Assembly (NCBI RefSeq): GCF_000472505.1 | Contig: NZ_AWZR01000003.1 | Span: 186,001 to 250,000, forward strand | DNA length: 64,000 bases | Source of the DNA: Luteimonas sp. J29 | GTDB taxonomy: Bacteria; Pseudomonadota; Gammaproteobacteria; Xanthomonadales; Xanthomonadaceae | Direction of reading: 5' to 3' | Part shown: positions 45,354 to 59,164 of the stretch, piece after piece | Layout of the letters: each line of letters opens with the position of its first letter | Position numbering within the stretch: the first letter of the stretch is position 1 | Position numbers and translations under genes: made by a program | The notes under the pieces: model-generated | What the model was told of the DNA's origin: nothing | Database searches by the model: none | Seen by the model: the letters and a program-made list of their open reading frames with translations, nothing else

Positions 45354-46141
45354 ACATCGCGCTCCAGGCCCATCAGCTGCCCGCCCCCTCCCCGCGCCGT
45401 CTGCTGCGCGCCTACGCCGAGGAGATCCGCTGCGAGGCGCTGCGCATGCTGCGCAATCCCGGCCTCGCCGTCCCCGTGCTGCTGATGCCGGTGGCGCTGT
45501 ACGCCCTGATCGCCCTGGTGGTCGCCGGCGAGGCCCCGGCGGAGGACCCGACGGTCGGCGTGTTCCTGTTCGCCGCCTTCTCGGTGATGGCCACCAGCAT
45601 GCCGGGCCTGTTCGGCATCGGTGCCTCGCTGGCGATGGAACGCGAGATGGGCCTGCTGCGGCTCAAGCGCGCGCAGCCCGCGCCCGCCGGCGCCTGGCTG
45701 GTGGCCAAGATCGCCTGCGGGCTCGGCTTCGGCGTGCTGGCCTACGTGCCGGTCCTGGTCGTGGCCCTGCTCGCCGGACGGCTCGACCTCGACGCCTCCC
45801 GCATCGTCGCGCTGAGCCTGGTGCTGGTCGCGTCCGCGATCCCGTTCTGCGCCATGGGCCTGATGATCGGCACCCTGTTCCGGGGCAGCGCGGCGCCGGG
45901 CTACGCCAACCTCGTCTACCTGCCGGGCTGCTACCTGTCGGGCATGTTCTTCCCGCTGCCCGGGTCGCTGCACTGGCAGGTGCCGGTGTGGCCGCAGTTC
46001 CACGTCATCCAGCTCGCCATGCATGCCGCGGGCGTGGGGACGTTCCAGTTCGAGCCGCTGGCGATGGCGATCGCGTCCGCGATCGGCTTCACCATGCTGT
46101 TCAGCGCGGTCGCGATCTGGCGGCTGGCGCGCAAGGGTTGA
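45350..46141 (+). CDS. ABC-2-type permease
   Basis: The 263-residue permease has about six hydrophobic segments, with the typical N-terminal EEIRCEALRMLRNPGLAVPVLLMPVALYALIALVVA and the cytoplasmic MEREMGLLRLKRAQPAPAGAWLVAK. The terminal AIASAIGFTMLFSAVAIWRLARKG is the last helix and tail. It overlaps the ATPase stop (ATGA) and has a strong AAGGAGG ribosome binding site, so it should be well translated. It likely pairs with the ATPase portion of the fusion upstream. Confidence 0.88.
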   Translation: MNIALQAHQLPAPSPRRLLRAYAEEIRCEALRMLRNPGLAVPVLLMPVALYALIALVVAGEAPAEDPTVGVFLFAAFSVMATSMPGLFGIGASLAMEREMGLLRLKRAQPAPAGAWLVAKIACGLGFGVLAYVPVLVVALLAGRLDLDASRIVALSLVLVASAIPFCAMGLMIGTLFRGSAAPGYANLVYLPGCYLSGMFFPLPGSLHWQVPVWPQFHVIQLAMHAAGVGTFQFEPLAMAIASAIGFTMLFSAVAIWRLARKG

Positions 46142-46169
46142 ATGCGACCGGCCGGCGGCCGCCGCGCGA

Positions 46170-47237
46170 TCAGCCGAAGAGCGCGCGCATCGCGTCGGGG
46201 TCGGGATGCTCGACGATGCCCTTCTCGGTCACGATCGCATCGATCAGCGAAGCCGGGGTCACGTCGAACACCGGGTTCCACGCCGGCACGCCCTCGGCCA
46301 CCGTGCGCTGCCCGCCGATGCCGTAGAGCTCGGCCGGGTCGCGCTCCTCGATCTCGATCAGGTCGCCCGTCGCGGTCTCCATGTCCACGGTCGAGGACGG
46401 CGCCACGACCATGAACTTCGCGCCGTGGTGGCGCGCGGCGATCGCCAGCTGGTAGGTGCCGATCTTGTTGGCGGTATCGCCGTTGGCGCAGATGCGGTCG
46501 GCGCCGACGATCACCCACTGCACCGCGCCGGTCTTCATCAGGTGGGCGGCGGCCGAGTCGGCGATCAGCGTGGCGGGAATGCCGTCCTGCAGCAGTTCCC
46601 AGGCGGTCAGGCGCGCACCCTGCTGCCAGGGACGGGTCTCGCCGGCATAGACCTTCGCGATGCGGCCTTCGGCGACGCCGGCGCGGATCACGCCCAGGGC
46701 GGTGCCGAAGCCAGCGGTCGCGAGCGAACCGGTGTTGCAGTGGGTGAGCACGCCGCTACCGGGCGCGATCAGCGACGCGCCGAGCGTGCCCATGGCGCGA
46801 TTGGCGGCCAGGTCCTCGGTCTCGATCGCGCGCGCCTCGGCCTCGAGCGCCGCGCGCCAGCCCATGCCCTCGCCGGCCTGCGCGCGCACCAGCGCGGCGC
46901 GCATCCGCGCCAGCGCCCAGGCCAGGTTCACCGCGGTCGGGCGCGCGGCGTTGAGCCGCTGCATGGCCGGCTCGAGCAGGCGCGCCGCTCCGGTCGCGTC
47001 GGCCGCCTCGACCTCGCGCGCGGCCAGGACCACGCCCCAGGCCGCGGAAACGCCGATCGCCGGCGCGCCGCGCACGGCCAGCGACCGGATCGCCTCGGCC
47101 ACGGCGTCGCTGCTGCGGCACTCGAGGTACTCGACCACGAATGGCAGCCGCCGCTGATCGAGCAGCTCCAGCGCCTCCCCGGTCCAGCGGATCGGGCGGA
47201 TGCGGTCGTAGCGGGCGTAGTCGATGGCGTCGGTCAT
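46170..47237 (-). CDS. mtnA: S-methyl-5-thioribose-1-phosphate isomerase
   Basis: The 355-residue protein has the eIF2B-like fold of MtnA, with [14 protein letters not shown] near the N-terminus, the catalytic-cysteine segment [22 protein letters not shown], and the catalytic Asp in [20 protein letters not shown]. It converts 5-methylthioribose-1-phosphate to the ribulose form in methionine salvage. No other salvage genes are in the window. It lies 43 bases downstream of epmA on the same strand. Confidence 0.95.
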   Translation of the reverse strand: MTDAIDYARYDRIRPIRWTGEALELLDQRRLPFVVEYLECRSSDAVAEAIRSLAVRGAPAIGVSAAWGVVLAAREVEAADATGAARLLEPAMQRLNAARPTAVNLAWALARMRAALVRAQAGEGMGWRAALEAEARAIETEDLAANRAMGTLGASLIAPGSGVLTHCNTGSLATAGFGTALGVIRAGVAEGRIAKVYAGETRPWQQGARLTAWELLQDGIPATLIADSAAAHLMKTGAVQWVIVGADRICANGDTANKIGTYQLAIAARHHGAKFMVVAPSSTVDMETATGDLIEIEERDPAELYGIGGQRTVAEGVPAWNPVFDVTPASLIDAIVTEKGIVEHPDPDAMRALFG

Positions 47238-47280
47238 GGCGGGATTCTACCGGGACGCCGTCCTGCGACCGCCCACGGGG

Positions 47281-51158
<3,878 letters not shown>

Positions 51159-51324
51159 CTATCCCCGCACGGACTACAGCAGCCGTCGGGGTCGTTGTCC
51201 GCCGACACGAATGAACCGGGGAATCCCGCCGGCCGCCCGGACCCACCGTGGTCATCTCGGGAGCGACTGGCCCGCTGCCTCCCGAACGTTCCCGCCGCGC
51301 ACGGAACCGCCCGGATGGATCACG

Positions 51325-51418
51325 CGGGAGCGGGTGCCTCCGGGTGCGAAATCAAGGAGGAGGCGATGGCCGCAGGCCGTCGCCGGGGGACATTCGCACC
51401 CGGGGGTACCCGCTCCCG
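51325..51418 (+). repeat. Palindromic element B with conserved core
   Basis: The outer arms 51326-51350 and 51393-51417 are inverted repeats of 25 bp; the two mismatches are both G-T pairs, which remain paired in RNA. The enclosing C/G pair extends it to 51325-51418. The 42-base core (51351-51392) begins ATCAAGGAGGAGGC and ends CGGGGGACA, as in element A. Inner stem GGCGATGGCC/GGCCGTCGCC closes on the loop GCA. Confidence 0.9.
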
Positions 51419-51505
51419 GCGCCGCGCGCACTCCCCGGCCGCCCCTCTCGGCGGACCAGACGGCCAGCGGCTTCGGCAAACCAGCTGGCAGACACAGGTA
51501 CGGAC

Positions 51506-51525
51506 GCCGCACGCGCGCGTGCGGC
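51506..51525. repeat. 20-bp perfect palindrome upstream of the zipA 3' end
   Basis: GCCGCACGCG and CGCGTGCGGC form a perfect 20-bp palindrome, about 50 bases from the zipA stop. A second hairpin, GCCGG-AAGT-CCGGC (51539-51552), follows it. No T-run is present. They may form the 3' end of the zipA transcript. Confidence 0.6.
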
Positions 51526-51574
51526 CCACGCGAAGAGGGCCGGAAGTCCGGCGCCCCCAGGGAAATGTCCGCGC

Positions 51575-52306
51575 CTACCAGCGCGGGCTGCGCGTGACCG
51601 GCGGCGACTCGTGCTCGCGGTCCCAGGCGCGCATCTCGTCGCGCAGGCCGGCGATGCGCTGGCGGCCCAGTGCGTTGCGCTGCTCATCGAGCACCACGCC
51701 ATCGAGCAGCTCGGCCATCCGCTGCGCGGCCGGCAGCATCGCGTCCCAGGCATCGAGCGCGCTCACCGGCGCCGGCAGCGTGAGGAAGAACGCGATCGCC
51801 GGAGTTTCCAGCGACTGGATCTCGGCCATGTCGAAGCTGCCCGGCTTGCGGATGTTGGCCACGCTGAAGATCGGCCCACGCTCGGGATGGCTCTCCACCA
51901 GCCGGTGGAACACGTTCATGTGGCCATAGGTCAGGCCCGCCTTCTCCGCCGCGACCACGATGTCCGGCCCGCGCAGTACCTGTCCGGCCTTGGCCGCCAC
52001 GTACAGCGTCACGATCCGGTCGAACTCGTCGCTGACCCGCTTGCCCAGTTCGCTGTTGGGCGAGGCCGCGCCGACGGTGCCGTCGAGCAGCTCCATCTCG
52101 GTCTGCACCGCTTCCTCGTCGGCGCCTTCCGCCGCGTCGGCCAGTTCGCGCTCGATCTCCGCGCCCAGCGTCGGCTCCGCGCGCCCCGGCTCCCCGTCGC
52201 GCGACACCCGGCGTCCCTGGCCCTGCCGCGGCCGGGTCCCGAAGTACCAGATCGCCGCCAGCAGGATCAGCCCTGCCACCAGGATGCCAATGCGCAGTTC
52301 GGTCAT
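51575..52306 (-). CDS. zipA: Cell division protein ZipA
   Basis: The 243-residue protein has an N-terminal membrane anchor (IGILVAGLILLAAIWYFG, residues 6-23), a short basic/Pro/Gln-rich linker, and a C-terminal FtsZ-binding domain (residues about 95-225), with VLRGPDIVVAAEKAGLTYGHMNVFHR and GSFDMAEIQSLETPAIAFFLTLP. Its linker is shorter than that of E. coli ZipA (328 residues). It tethers FtsZ to the inner membrane at the division site. GGGAGGACC precedes the ATG. It lies 28 bases downstream of smc on the same strand, an order common in xanthomonads. Confidence 0.9.
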   Translation of the reverse strand: MTELRIGILVAGLILLAAIWYFGTRPRQGQGRRVSRDGEPGRAEPTLGAEIERELADAAEGADEEAVQTEMELLDGTVGAASPNSELGKRVSDEFDRIVTLYVAAKAGQVLRGPDIVVAAEKAGLTYGHMNVFHRLVESHPERGPIFSVANIRKPGSFDMAEIQSLETPAIAFFLTLPAPVSALDAWDAMLPAAQRMAELLDGVVLDEQRNALGRQRIAGLRDEMRAWDREHESPPVTRSPRW

Positions 52307-52334
52307 GCCGGTCCTCCCAGGGTCGTGCGGGGCC

Positions 52335-55300
52335 TCACGCCGCGCCGGCCAGGCGCGCGGCTTCGGCCAGGTCGACGGACACCAGGCGGCTCACGCCCGG
52401 CTCGCGCATGGTAACGCCGCAGAGTTGCTGCGCCGCCTCCATCGTCGCCTTGTTGTGGGTGACGAACAGGAACTGCACCTGTTCGCTCATCTCCGAGACC
52501 ATCGCGGTGAAGCGTCCCACGTTGGCCTCGTCGAGCGGCGCGTCCACCTCGTCGAGCAGGCAGAACGGCGCCGGGTTCAGCCGGAAGATCGCGAACACGA
52601 GCGCGACCGCCGTCATCGCCTTCTCGCCGCCCGACAGCAGCGAGATGTTGCTCACCCGCTTGCCCGGCGGACGCGCCATGATCGCCACGCCGGTGTCGAG
52701 CAGGTCGTCGCCGGTCAGCTCCAGGTACGCGTGGCCGCCGCCGAACAGGCGCGGATACAGCTCCTGCATGCCGGAATTGACCCGGTCGAAGGTGTCCTTG
52801 AAGCGGCCGCGGGTCTCGCGGTCGATCTTGCGGATCGCCTCCTCCAGGGTCTCGAGCGCGGTACGCAGGTCGGCGTCCTGGGCATCGAGGTATTCCTTGC
52901 GCTGCGCGGCCTCGGCGTGCTCCTGGATCGCGGCGAGGTTGACCGGCTCGAGCCGGCGCAGCTTCGCATCGAAGTCGGCCACCATCTTTTCCCACGCCGC
53001 CGCGTCGGCATCCTCCGGCAGGCCGGCGAGCACGTCGTCGAGGACGAATCCGGCCGCGGTCACCGACTCCGACAGCTGGCCGGCGCGGATGTCGAGCGCC
53101 TGCTGGTCCAGGCGGCGCTGCGCGATCGCCTCGCGCTGGGCCAAGGCCTGTTCCTCGCGCTCCTGGCGGACGCGCTCGAAGTTGCGCAGTTCGGCGTCGA
53201 TGCCCTCCAGCGCCGAGCGCGCCGCGGCGAGGTTGCGTTCGACCACCACGCGCTGTTCGAGCGCGGCCTGGCGCTGCTGCTCCAGCGCCTGCACCGGCGC
53301 GTCGCCCTGCGACAGCTGCGCGGCCAGTTCGCCCAGGCGCGCGTCGAGCTGGCCGCGCTGCCCGCCCATGCGCTCCAGGGCCTGGGCCAGCGCCACCACC
53401 TGGGCACGCTGCGATTCGAGCGTCAGCGCCAGGGCGTGCGCGGCGTCGCGCGATTCGCGGGCGGCCGCGCGGGCGGCATCGCGGGCCTCGACCAGGTTGC
53501 GGCGCTCGGCCTCGAGCGCGGCGCGACGGGATTCGAGCTCGGCCATCCGGCCGACCGCGTCCTCGAGCGAGGTGCGCGCCTGGCGCGCCTGCCGTGCGCT
53601 GTCGTCGATGACTTCGACCAGCTGGGCCAGTTCGGCCTCGATCTTCTCGATCCGGGCGCGGGCGCTGTCCAGGCGGCCCTGCTGGCCCTGCAGCTGGCCG
53701 GCGAGTTCGGAGACGTTGCGATGGGCCATGTAGAGCTGGCGCTGCGCGTCCTCGCGCTGCTGCTCGGCCGCCAGCAGCCGCTCGCGACCGGAGGCCAGCG
53801 CGGCGTCGAGCTCGTGCTCGCGCGCCTGCAGCTGCTCGATCCGCGCACGCAGTTCCTTGATCTCGCGCTCGCGCAGCAGCGCGCCCTGCTTGGCCGCGCC
53901 GGTGCGCAGCACCCGCACCCAGCCGGCGCCGAGGCGCTCGCCGGCGCGGGTGATCACCGATTCGCCCTCGCCCAGCCGCGCCTGCAGCGCGCGCGCCTCG
54001 GCCAGGGAGTCGGCCACGTGCAGCCGCGCCAGCATGCGCCGGATCGCGCGCGGGCCTTGGACCTTGGCCGCCAGCGAGGTCGGCGCGACCGGCTCGTCGC
54101 CGTCCTCGGCCGCCACCAGGGCCAGCCGGCCCTCCCCCAGTTCGCCCAGGGCGTCGACCAGGGCTTCCGGGGCCTGGACCAGCACGCCCTCGATCAGCTG
54201 CCCGAGGGCGCTCTCGACCGCGTTCTCCCAGCCCGGCTCGACCACCAGCCGCTCGCCCACGCGCGCGGCCGAATCCAGCCCGCGCTGACGCAGCCATTCG
54301 ACCGCGGCGCCCTGCTCCTGGCCGAGCGCGGCGTGCTGCAGGGTCTCGAGCGACGACAGCCGGCCGCGGGCCTCCTGCGCCTGCTTGCGCACGTCCGACA
54401 GCTCGGCCTGGCTGGCGCGCTGCTGGTCCTGCAGCTCCACCGCGGCCTGCTTGCGACGCTCCAGCTCCTCGGCCAGCCCGTCGAGCGCGGCCTTGTGTTC
54501 CTCGTGGCGCAGGACGATGTCCTCGAACGCCTGCGACAGCGCCTCCAGGTCGAGCGCCGCGCGCTCGGCCTGGAGCTGTTCGCGGCGGCGGTCGGCGTCC
54601 AGCGCCTGGCGGTCGAGGTAGTCGACCCGGGTGCGTTCCACGTCGCCCGCGCGCGCGGCCTCGTTCTGCTCGCGCTGGTGTTGTTCCCAGCGCTGCTGCC
54701 AGTCGGCCAGCGCCTCCTCGGCCTCGCGCAGCGCCTCCTGGCGCACGCCGTCGTCCTCGCGCAGCGCCTCCAGCCGCGGCTCGGCCTCGGCGATCGCGGC
54801 CTGCAGCTCCTCGAGCCGGGCCTGGTCGCCGCTGATGTGGGCGCCGATCTCCTCCAGCGCGTGCCGGGTCTCCTCGCGCGCCTTGACCAGGCGTTCGGCC
54901 AGCTCGCGCTGGTGGGCGATCTGCTGCTCGATCCGGGCCAGGGTGCCGCCGACCTCGTAGCTCCCGGCCTGGGCGCGGGCCAGGGCCGCGGACGCCTCGT
55001 CACGGCGCACGCGCCCGGTCTCGAGCTCGCGCTCGGCCTCGCGCTGCTCGGCGATCAGCTGCTGCAGGCGGGTTTCCTCCTGCGACAGGCCCTCGCGCAG
55101 CGCCTGCAGCTGGACGTCGAGGGCGCGGAACTCGAGCGCCTTCCACTCCGCGTCGCGGATCTTCCGCTCGGCCTGGATCGCGGTGTACTGCTCGGCCTGG
55201 CGCGCCTGCCGGGCCAGGTGCTGGAGTTGCTTGCCGACCTCCTCGCGCAGGTCGTTGAGGCGGTCGAGATTCTCGCGGGTGTGGCGGATGCGGTTCTCGG

Positions 55301-55838
55301 TCTCGCGGCGCCGCTCCTTGTACTTGGAGATGCCGGCCGCCTCCTCGAGGTAGACCCGCAGCTCCTCGGGCTTGGCCTCGATCACCTGGCTGATCATGCC
55401 CTGCTCGATGATCGAGTAGCTGCGCGGGCCCAGGCCGGTGCCGAGGAACAGGTCGGTGATGTCGCGGCGGCGGCAGCGGGTGCCGTTGAGGTAGTAGCTG
55501 CTCTGGCCGTCACGGCTGACCGTGCGCTTGACCGAGATCTCGTTGAACGCGGCGTATTCGCCGCTGATGGCGTGGTCGGAGTTGTCGAAGATCAGCTCGA
55601 CCGTGGCCTGCGAGACCGGCTTGCGCGCGGTCGAGCCGGCGAAGATCACGTCGGTCAGCGAGTCGCCGCGCAGGCGGCTGGCCGAGCTCTCGCCCATGAC
55701 CCAGCGCACCGCGTCGATGATGTTGGACTTGCCGCATCCGTTCGGCCCCACCACGCCGGTCATGTTGGTCGGCAGGTGGAGGGTCGTGGGGTCGACGAAG
55801 GACTTGAAACCCGACAGCTTGATTGTGGACAGGCGCAT
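52335..55838 (-). CDS. smc: Chromosome partition protein SMC
   Basis: The 1167-residue protein has the N-terminal ATPase half with Walker A GPNGCGKSN (residues 32-40), long coiled-coil arms (residues about 170-500 and 660-1010) separated by a hinge (about 510-650), and a C-terminal half with signature LLSGGEKAMTAVALVFAIF and Walker B PFCLLDEVDAPLDEANV. It compacts and segregates chromosomes with ScpA and ScpB, which are not in the window. Its presence in a gammaproteobacterium fits Xanthomonadaceae, since enterics use MukB instead. Confidence 0.97.
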   Translation of the reverse strand: MRLSTIKLSGFKSFVDPTTLHLPTNMTGVVGPNGCGKSNIIDAVRWVMGESSASRLRGDSLTDVIFAGSTARKPVSQATVELIFDNSDHAISGEYAAFNEISVKRTVSRDGQSSYYLNGTRCRRRDITDLFLGTGLGPRSYSIIEQGMISQVIEAKPEELRVYLEEAAGISKYKERRRETENRIRHTRENLDRLNDLREEVGKQLQHLARQARQAEQYTAIQAERKIRDAEWKALEFRALDVQLQALREGLSQEETRLQQLIAEQREAERELETGRVRRDEASAALARAQAGSYEVGGTLARIEQQIAHQRELAERLVKAREETRHALEEIGAHISGDQARLEELQAAIAEAEPRLEALREDDGVRQEALREAEEALADWQQRWEQHQREQNEAARAGDVERTRVDYLDRQALDADRRREQLQAERAALDLEALSQAFEDIVLRHEEHKAALDGLAEELERRKQAAVELQDQQRASQAELSDVRKQAQEARGRLSSLETLQHAALGQEQGAAVEWLRQRGLDSAARVGERLVVEPGWENAVESALGQLIEGVLVQAPEALVDALGELGEGRLALVAAEDGDEPVAPTSLAAKVQGPRAIRRMLARLHVADSLAEARALQARLGEGESVITRAGERLGAGWVRVLRTGAAKQGALLREREIKELRARIEQLQAREHELDAALASGRERLLAAEQQREDAQRQLYMAHRNVSELAGQLQGQQGRLDSARARIEKIEAELAQLVEVIDDSARQARQARTSLEDAVGRMAELESRRAALEAERRNLVEARDAARAAARESRDAAHALALTLESQRAQVVALAQALERMGGQRGQLDARLGELAAQLSQGDAPVQALEQQRQAALEQRVVVERNLAAARSALEGIDAELRNFERVRQEREEQALAQREAIAQRRLDQQALDIRAGQLSESVTAAGFVLDDVLAGLPEDADAAAWEKMVADFDAKLRRLEPVNLAAIQEHAEAAQRKEYLDAQDADLRTALETLEEAIRKIDRETRGRFKDTFDRVNSGMQELYPRLFGGGHAYLELTGDDLLDTGVAIMARPPGKRVSNISLLSGGEKAMTAVALVFAIFRLNPAPFCLLDEVDAPLDEANVGRFTAMVSEMSEQVQFLFVTHNKATMEAAQQLCGVTMREPGVSRLVSVDLAEAARLAGAA

Positions 55839-55964
55839 GCGGCGTTGGAGGCCCCTGCCGCGCCGGCCGGCGCGGCACCATTGTTGATTCAGGACAGCAA
55901 GAGTGACTCGTAAGCCGTTGAACGGAGTAGGATCGCCCGGATCCGCAAGCCGTTCGAATTCGCG

Positions 55965-55970
55965 AGTATA
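55965..55970 (-). promoter_or_regulatory. -10 box upstream of smc
   Basis: TATACT on the minus strand (plus AGTATA) stands in GC-rich sequence, about 127 bases before the smc start. Transcription would begin near 55958, giving a leader of about 120 bases. The -35 box is weak. Confidence 0.4.
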
Positions 55971-55997
55971 GCGACCGCCGGACCCGCCGCGCCGGGC

Positions 55998-57371
55998 TCA
56001 GCCCCCGCCCCCGGCCAGGCGCTCCAGGAACCGGGAGCACCAGGCGTGGATGTCCTGGCCGGTGATCGGCCGCATCATCGCCTCCCAGCGCTCGCGGCGC
56101 TCGGGCAGCGGCATCGAGGCGGCACGGGAGATGGCGTCGGCCACGCCGTCCAGGTCGTACGGGTTGACCAGCAGGGCCGCGTCCAGCTCGGCCGCGGCGC
56201 CGGCCAGCATCGACAGCACCAGCACCCCGGGGTTCTCGGGGTCCTGGGCCGCGACGTACTCCTTGGCGACCAGGTTCATGCCGTCGCGCAGGGGCGTGAC
56301 CAGGGCCAGCGAGGCCAGCCGGTAGAACCCGGTCAGGGTGGCATGGGCGAAGTTGCGGTTGACGTAGCGCAGCGGGGTCCAGTCGGGCTCGGCGTGGGTG
56401 CCGTTGATGTGTCCGGCGATGCCCTCGAGCTGGTCGCGCAGCTGCCGGTACTCGGCCACGTCGCCGCGCGAGACCGGGGCGATCTGGAGGAAGGTCAGGC
56501 GCCCGCGCTCGTCCGGATGGCGCTCCAGGTAGCGGCCGAAGGCGCGGAAGCGCTCGGGCAGGCCCTTGGAGTAGTCCAGGCGGTCCACGCCGATCGCCAG
56601 CTGGCGCCCGCTCAGGCTCTCGCGCAGCGCGCGCACGGCGGGCTTGCCGACCGCGGCCGCGGACTGGGCCGCGATCCTGGCGGCGTCGATCCCGATCGGG
56701 AAGTTGCCCACGTCCACCCGCTTGCCGCCGGGCAGGGTCACGCTGCCGTCGGGCTCGATGCTGCCGCCGCCGAAGATCCGCGCGTAGGTGCGGAAGCGGT
56801 CGGCGTCGCGCATGGTCTGGAAGCCGACCAGGTCGTAGGCGTAAAGGGTGCTGAACAGGCGCCCGTGCTCGGGCAGCGCCGAGACCAGGTCGGCCGAGGG
56901 CATCGGCACGTGCAGGAAGAAGCCGATCCGGCACCCCACCCCGCGCTCGCGCAGCATCGCCGCCAGCGGGATCAGGTGGTAGTCGTGGATCCAGAGCAGG
57001 TCGTCGTCGCGCAGCAGCGGCGCCAGCTTCTCGGCGAACAGCAGGTTGACCCGGCGGTAGCCGGCGCGGGTCTCGCGGGCGTAGTCCACCAGGTCCAGGC
57101 GCGAGTGCAGCAGGGGCCACAAGGTGCGGTTGGCGAAGCCGTTGTAGTAGGCGTCGTGGTCGGGCCGGTTGAGGTCCATGGTCACGTAGCGCACGTCGCC
57201 GTCGGTCTGCTCGTGCAACCGGCCGCTGGCATCACGCACCACCTTGCCCGACCAGCCGAACCAGACCCCGCCGTGGGCGCGCAGCGCCGCTTCCAGCCCC
57301 ACCGCCAGGCCGCCGGCGCGGCTCTCGCCCGGGAGCGCGACCCGGTTGGACACGACCACCAGACGGTTCAT
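55998..57371 (-). CDS. otsA: Trehalose-6-phosphate synthase
   Basis: The 457-residue GT20 enzyme has the start RLVVVSNRVALPGESRAGGLAVGLEAAL, WIHDYHLIPL, HVPMPSADLVSALP, VDRLDYSKGLPERFRAFGRYLERHP, and the C-terminal TPLRDGMNLVAKEYVAAQDPENPGVLVLSMLAGAAAEL. It joins UDP-glucose and glucose-6-phosphate to make trehalose-6-phosphate, which OtsB dephosphorylates. It is last of a four-gene minus-strand operon (sugar ABC ATPase, otsB, GH15, otsA); its ATG overlaps the GH15 stop. The SNRVALPG start shows the ATG at 57371 is right. Confidence 0.95.
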   Translation of the reverse strand: MNRLVVVSNRVALPGESRAGGLAVGLEAALRAHGGVWFGWSGKVVRDASGRLHEQTDGDVRYVTMDLNRPDHDAYYNGFANRTLWPLLHSRLDLVDYARETRAGYRRVNLLFAEKLAPLLRDDDLLWIHDYHLIPLAAMLRERGVGCRIGFFLHVPMPSADLVSALPEHGRLFSTLYAYDLVGFQTMRDADRFRTYARIFGGGSIEPDGSVTLPGGKRVDVGNFPIGIDAARIAAQSAAAVGKPAVRALRESLSGRQLAIGVDRLDYSKGLPERFRAFGRYLERHPDERGRLTFLQIAPVSRGDVAEYRQLRDQLEGIAGHINGTHAEPDWTPLRYVNRNFAHATLTGFYRLASLALVTPLRDGMNLVAKEYVAAQDPENPGVLVLSMLAGAAAELDAALLVNPYDLDGVADAISRAASMPLPERRERWEAMMRPITGQDIHAWCSRFLERLAGGGG

Positions 57372-59164
57372 GAGGCCTCCTGCCAGCTGCGCGAAAGCCG
57401 CATCGCGGCGATGATCAATCCTACGTGGGAGTAGGTCTGTGGAAAGTTGCCCCAGGCCTCGCCGTCGTCGAACGCGAGGTCCTCCGAAAGCAGGCCCAGG
57501 TGGTTGCGGCGCGCGAGCAACCGCTCGAACATCGCCCGCGCCTCCTCCTTGCGGCCGATCGCGGCCAGCGCGTCGATGTACCAGAAGGTGCAGATGGTGA
57601 AGCTGGTTTCCGGCTCGCCGAAGTCGTCCGGCGCCACGTAGCGGAACAGCGCGTCGCCGCGGCGCAGTTCGCGCCCGATCGCTTCGACCGTGGCCACGTA
57701 GCGCGGGTCGTCCGGCGCGAGGAAGCCGATGTCGGCCAGCAGCAGCAGCGAGGCGTCGAGGTAGTCGCTCTCGAACGAGGCGCTGAAGCGCCCGGCGTCC
57801 GGGCGCCAGGCGCGCTCGACCACCCTGGCGTGGATGGTGTCGGCGCGCGCGCGCCAGTGCGCCGCGCGCTCCTCCATGCCGAGGATGCCGGCGATCCGCG
57901 ACAGCCGGTCGCAGGCCGCCCAGCACATCGCCGCGGTGTAGGTGTGGACCTCGGCCCGGCCGCGGAATTCCCACAGCCCGGCGTCCGGCTGGTCGTAGAG
58001 TTCGAAGGCGCGCTCGCCCAGCGGCTCGAGCCGGGCGAAGGTGGCCTGGTCGCCCGGATGGGCCAGACGCTGGTCGATGAACAGCTGGGTCGAGGCCAGC
58101 ACCACGCTGCCGTACACGTCGTGCTGCTTCTGCACCCAGGCCAGGTTGCCGCGCCGCACTGGGCCCATCCCGCGGTAGCCGGCCAGCGACTCGACCTCCT
58201 GCTCCTCCAGCCGCTCCTCGAAGGCGATGCCGTAGAGCGGCTGCAGATGCCCGTCGTGGGAGGCGATGTTGAAGATGTAGCCGAGGAATTCCTCCATGCT
58301 GCGCGTCGCGCCCAGCCGGTTGAGCGCGCGCACCACGAACGCGGCGTCGCGCAGCCAGCAGTAGCGGTAGTCCCAGTTGCGCGGGGTGTCCGGCGCCTCC
58401 GGGATGGAGGTGGTCATCGCGGCGATGATCGCGCCGCTGTCCTCGTACTGGCACAGCTTGAGCGTGATCGCGCTGCGGATCACCGCCTGCTGCCATTCCA
58501 GCGGGATCGACAGGTAGCGCACCCACTCGCGCCAGTGGTGTTCGGTGCGGCCCAGCGCCTCCTCGACGTAGCCCGAGACCGAGCGCGCCAGCGGCTCGTC
58601 GGCGCCGAACACCAGGTGCACGGTTTCCCACAGCACGAACGGCAGCTGGTCGCGCACGAACCGGATCGGCACGTCGGTGGTCAGGCGCAGGGTGAACTCG
58701 GGCAGGATCCAGCGCATGTGGTTGCTGCCCCAGGTCGAGTCCGGGACCCGCGCGCCCCAGTCGGCCAGCGGGCGGCAGACGATGCGGATGCGCGGGCTGC
58801 CCGCCAGCGGCCGGATCCGGCGGATGATCGAGACCGGCCGGAAGATGCGGCTGTTCTGCTTCCAGCGCGGGGCGAAATCGACCACCTCCACCGCCCCGCC
58901 CTTGCGGTCGTACAGCACGGTGCGCAGGATCGCGGTGTTGGTGACGTAGGCCTGCTCGCTGTGCGAATAGTCCTCGAGTTCGATGGCGAGGTCGCCGCCG
59001 TCGTGGTCGCGCGGCGAAAGCAGCGCGCAGAACGCGGGATCCCCATCGAAGGCCGGCAGGCAGCTCCACACCACGCGCGCATCGCGGTCGATGAGCGCGC
59101 CGAAGCTGCCGTTGCCGATCACGCCCAGGTCGAGCGAGGCCTGGCGCCCGGGGGCGGCGCTCAC
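57368..59164 (-). CDS. Glycoside hydrolase family 15 protein (glucoamylase/trehalase-like)
   Basis: The 598-residue protein shows GH15 features: LGVIGNGSFGALIDRDARVVWSCLPAFDGDPAFCALLS at the N-terminus, RNWDYRYCWLRDAAFVVRALNRLG around the first catalytic region, and CTFWYIDALAAIGRKEEARAMFERLL near the second. No signal peptide is seen, so it is cytosolic. GH15 members of this bacterial subgroup have glucoamylase-like or trehalase activity; next to otsA and otsB a trehalose- or maltose-related role is likely (inference). GTG at 59162-59164 overlaps the otsB stop (GTGA), and the stop overlaps otsA. Confidence 0.88.
   Translation of the reverse strand: MSAAPGRQASLDLGVIGNGSFGALIDRDARVVWSCLPAFDGDPAFCALLSPRDHDGGDLAIELEDYSHSEQAYVTNTAILRTVLYDRKGGAVEVVDFAPRWKQNSRIFRPVSIIRRIRPLAGSPRIRIVCRPLADWGARVPDSTWGSNHMRWILPEFTLRLTTDVPIRFVRDQLPFVLWETVHLVFGADEPLARSVSGYVEEALGRTEHHWREWVRYLSIPLEWQQAVIRSAITLKLCQYEDSGAIIAAMTTSIPEAPDTPRNWDYRYCWLRDAAFVVRALNRLGATRSMEEFLGYIFNIASHDGHLQPLYGIAFEERLEEQEVESLAGYRGMGPVRRGNLAWVQKQHDVYGSVVLASTQLFIDQRLAHPGDQATFARLEPLGERAFELYDQPDAGLWEFRGRAEVHTYTAAMCWAACDRLSRIAGILGMEERAAHWRARADTIHARVVERAWRPDAGRFSASFESDYLDASLLLLADIGFLAPDDPRYVATVEAIGRELRRGDALFRYVAPDDFGEPETSFTICTFWYIDALAAIGRKEEARAMFERLLARRNHLGLLSEDLAFDDGEAWGNFPQTYSHVGLIIAAMRLSRSWQEAS

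Noticed and set aside
51539..51552. GCCGG-AAGT-CCGGC as an intrinsic terminator for zipA
   Set aside because: The stem is only five bases and no T-run follows on the minus strand, so it is too weak to call separately.
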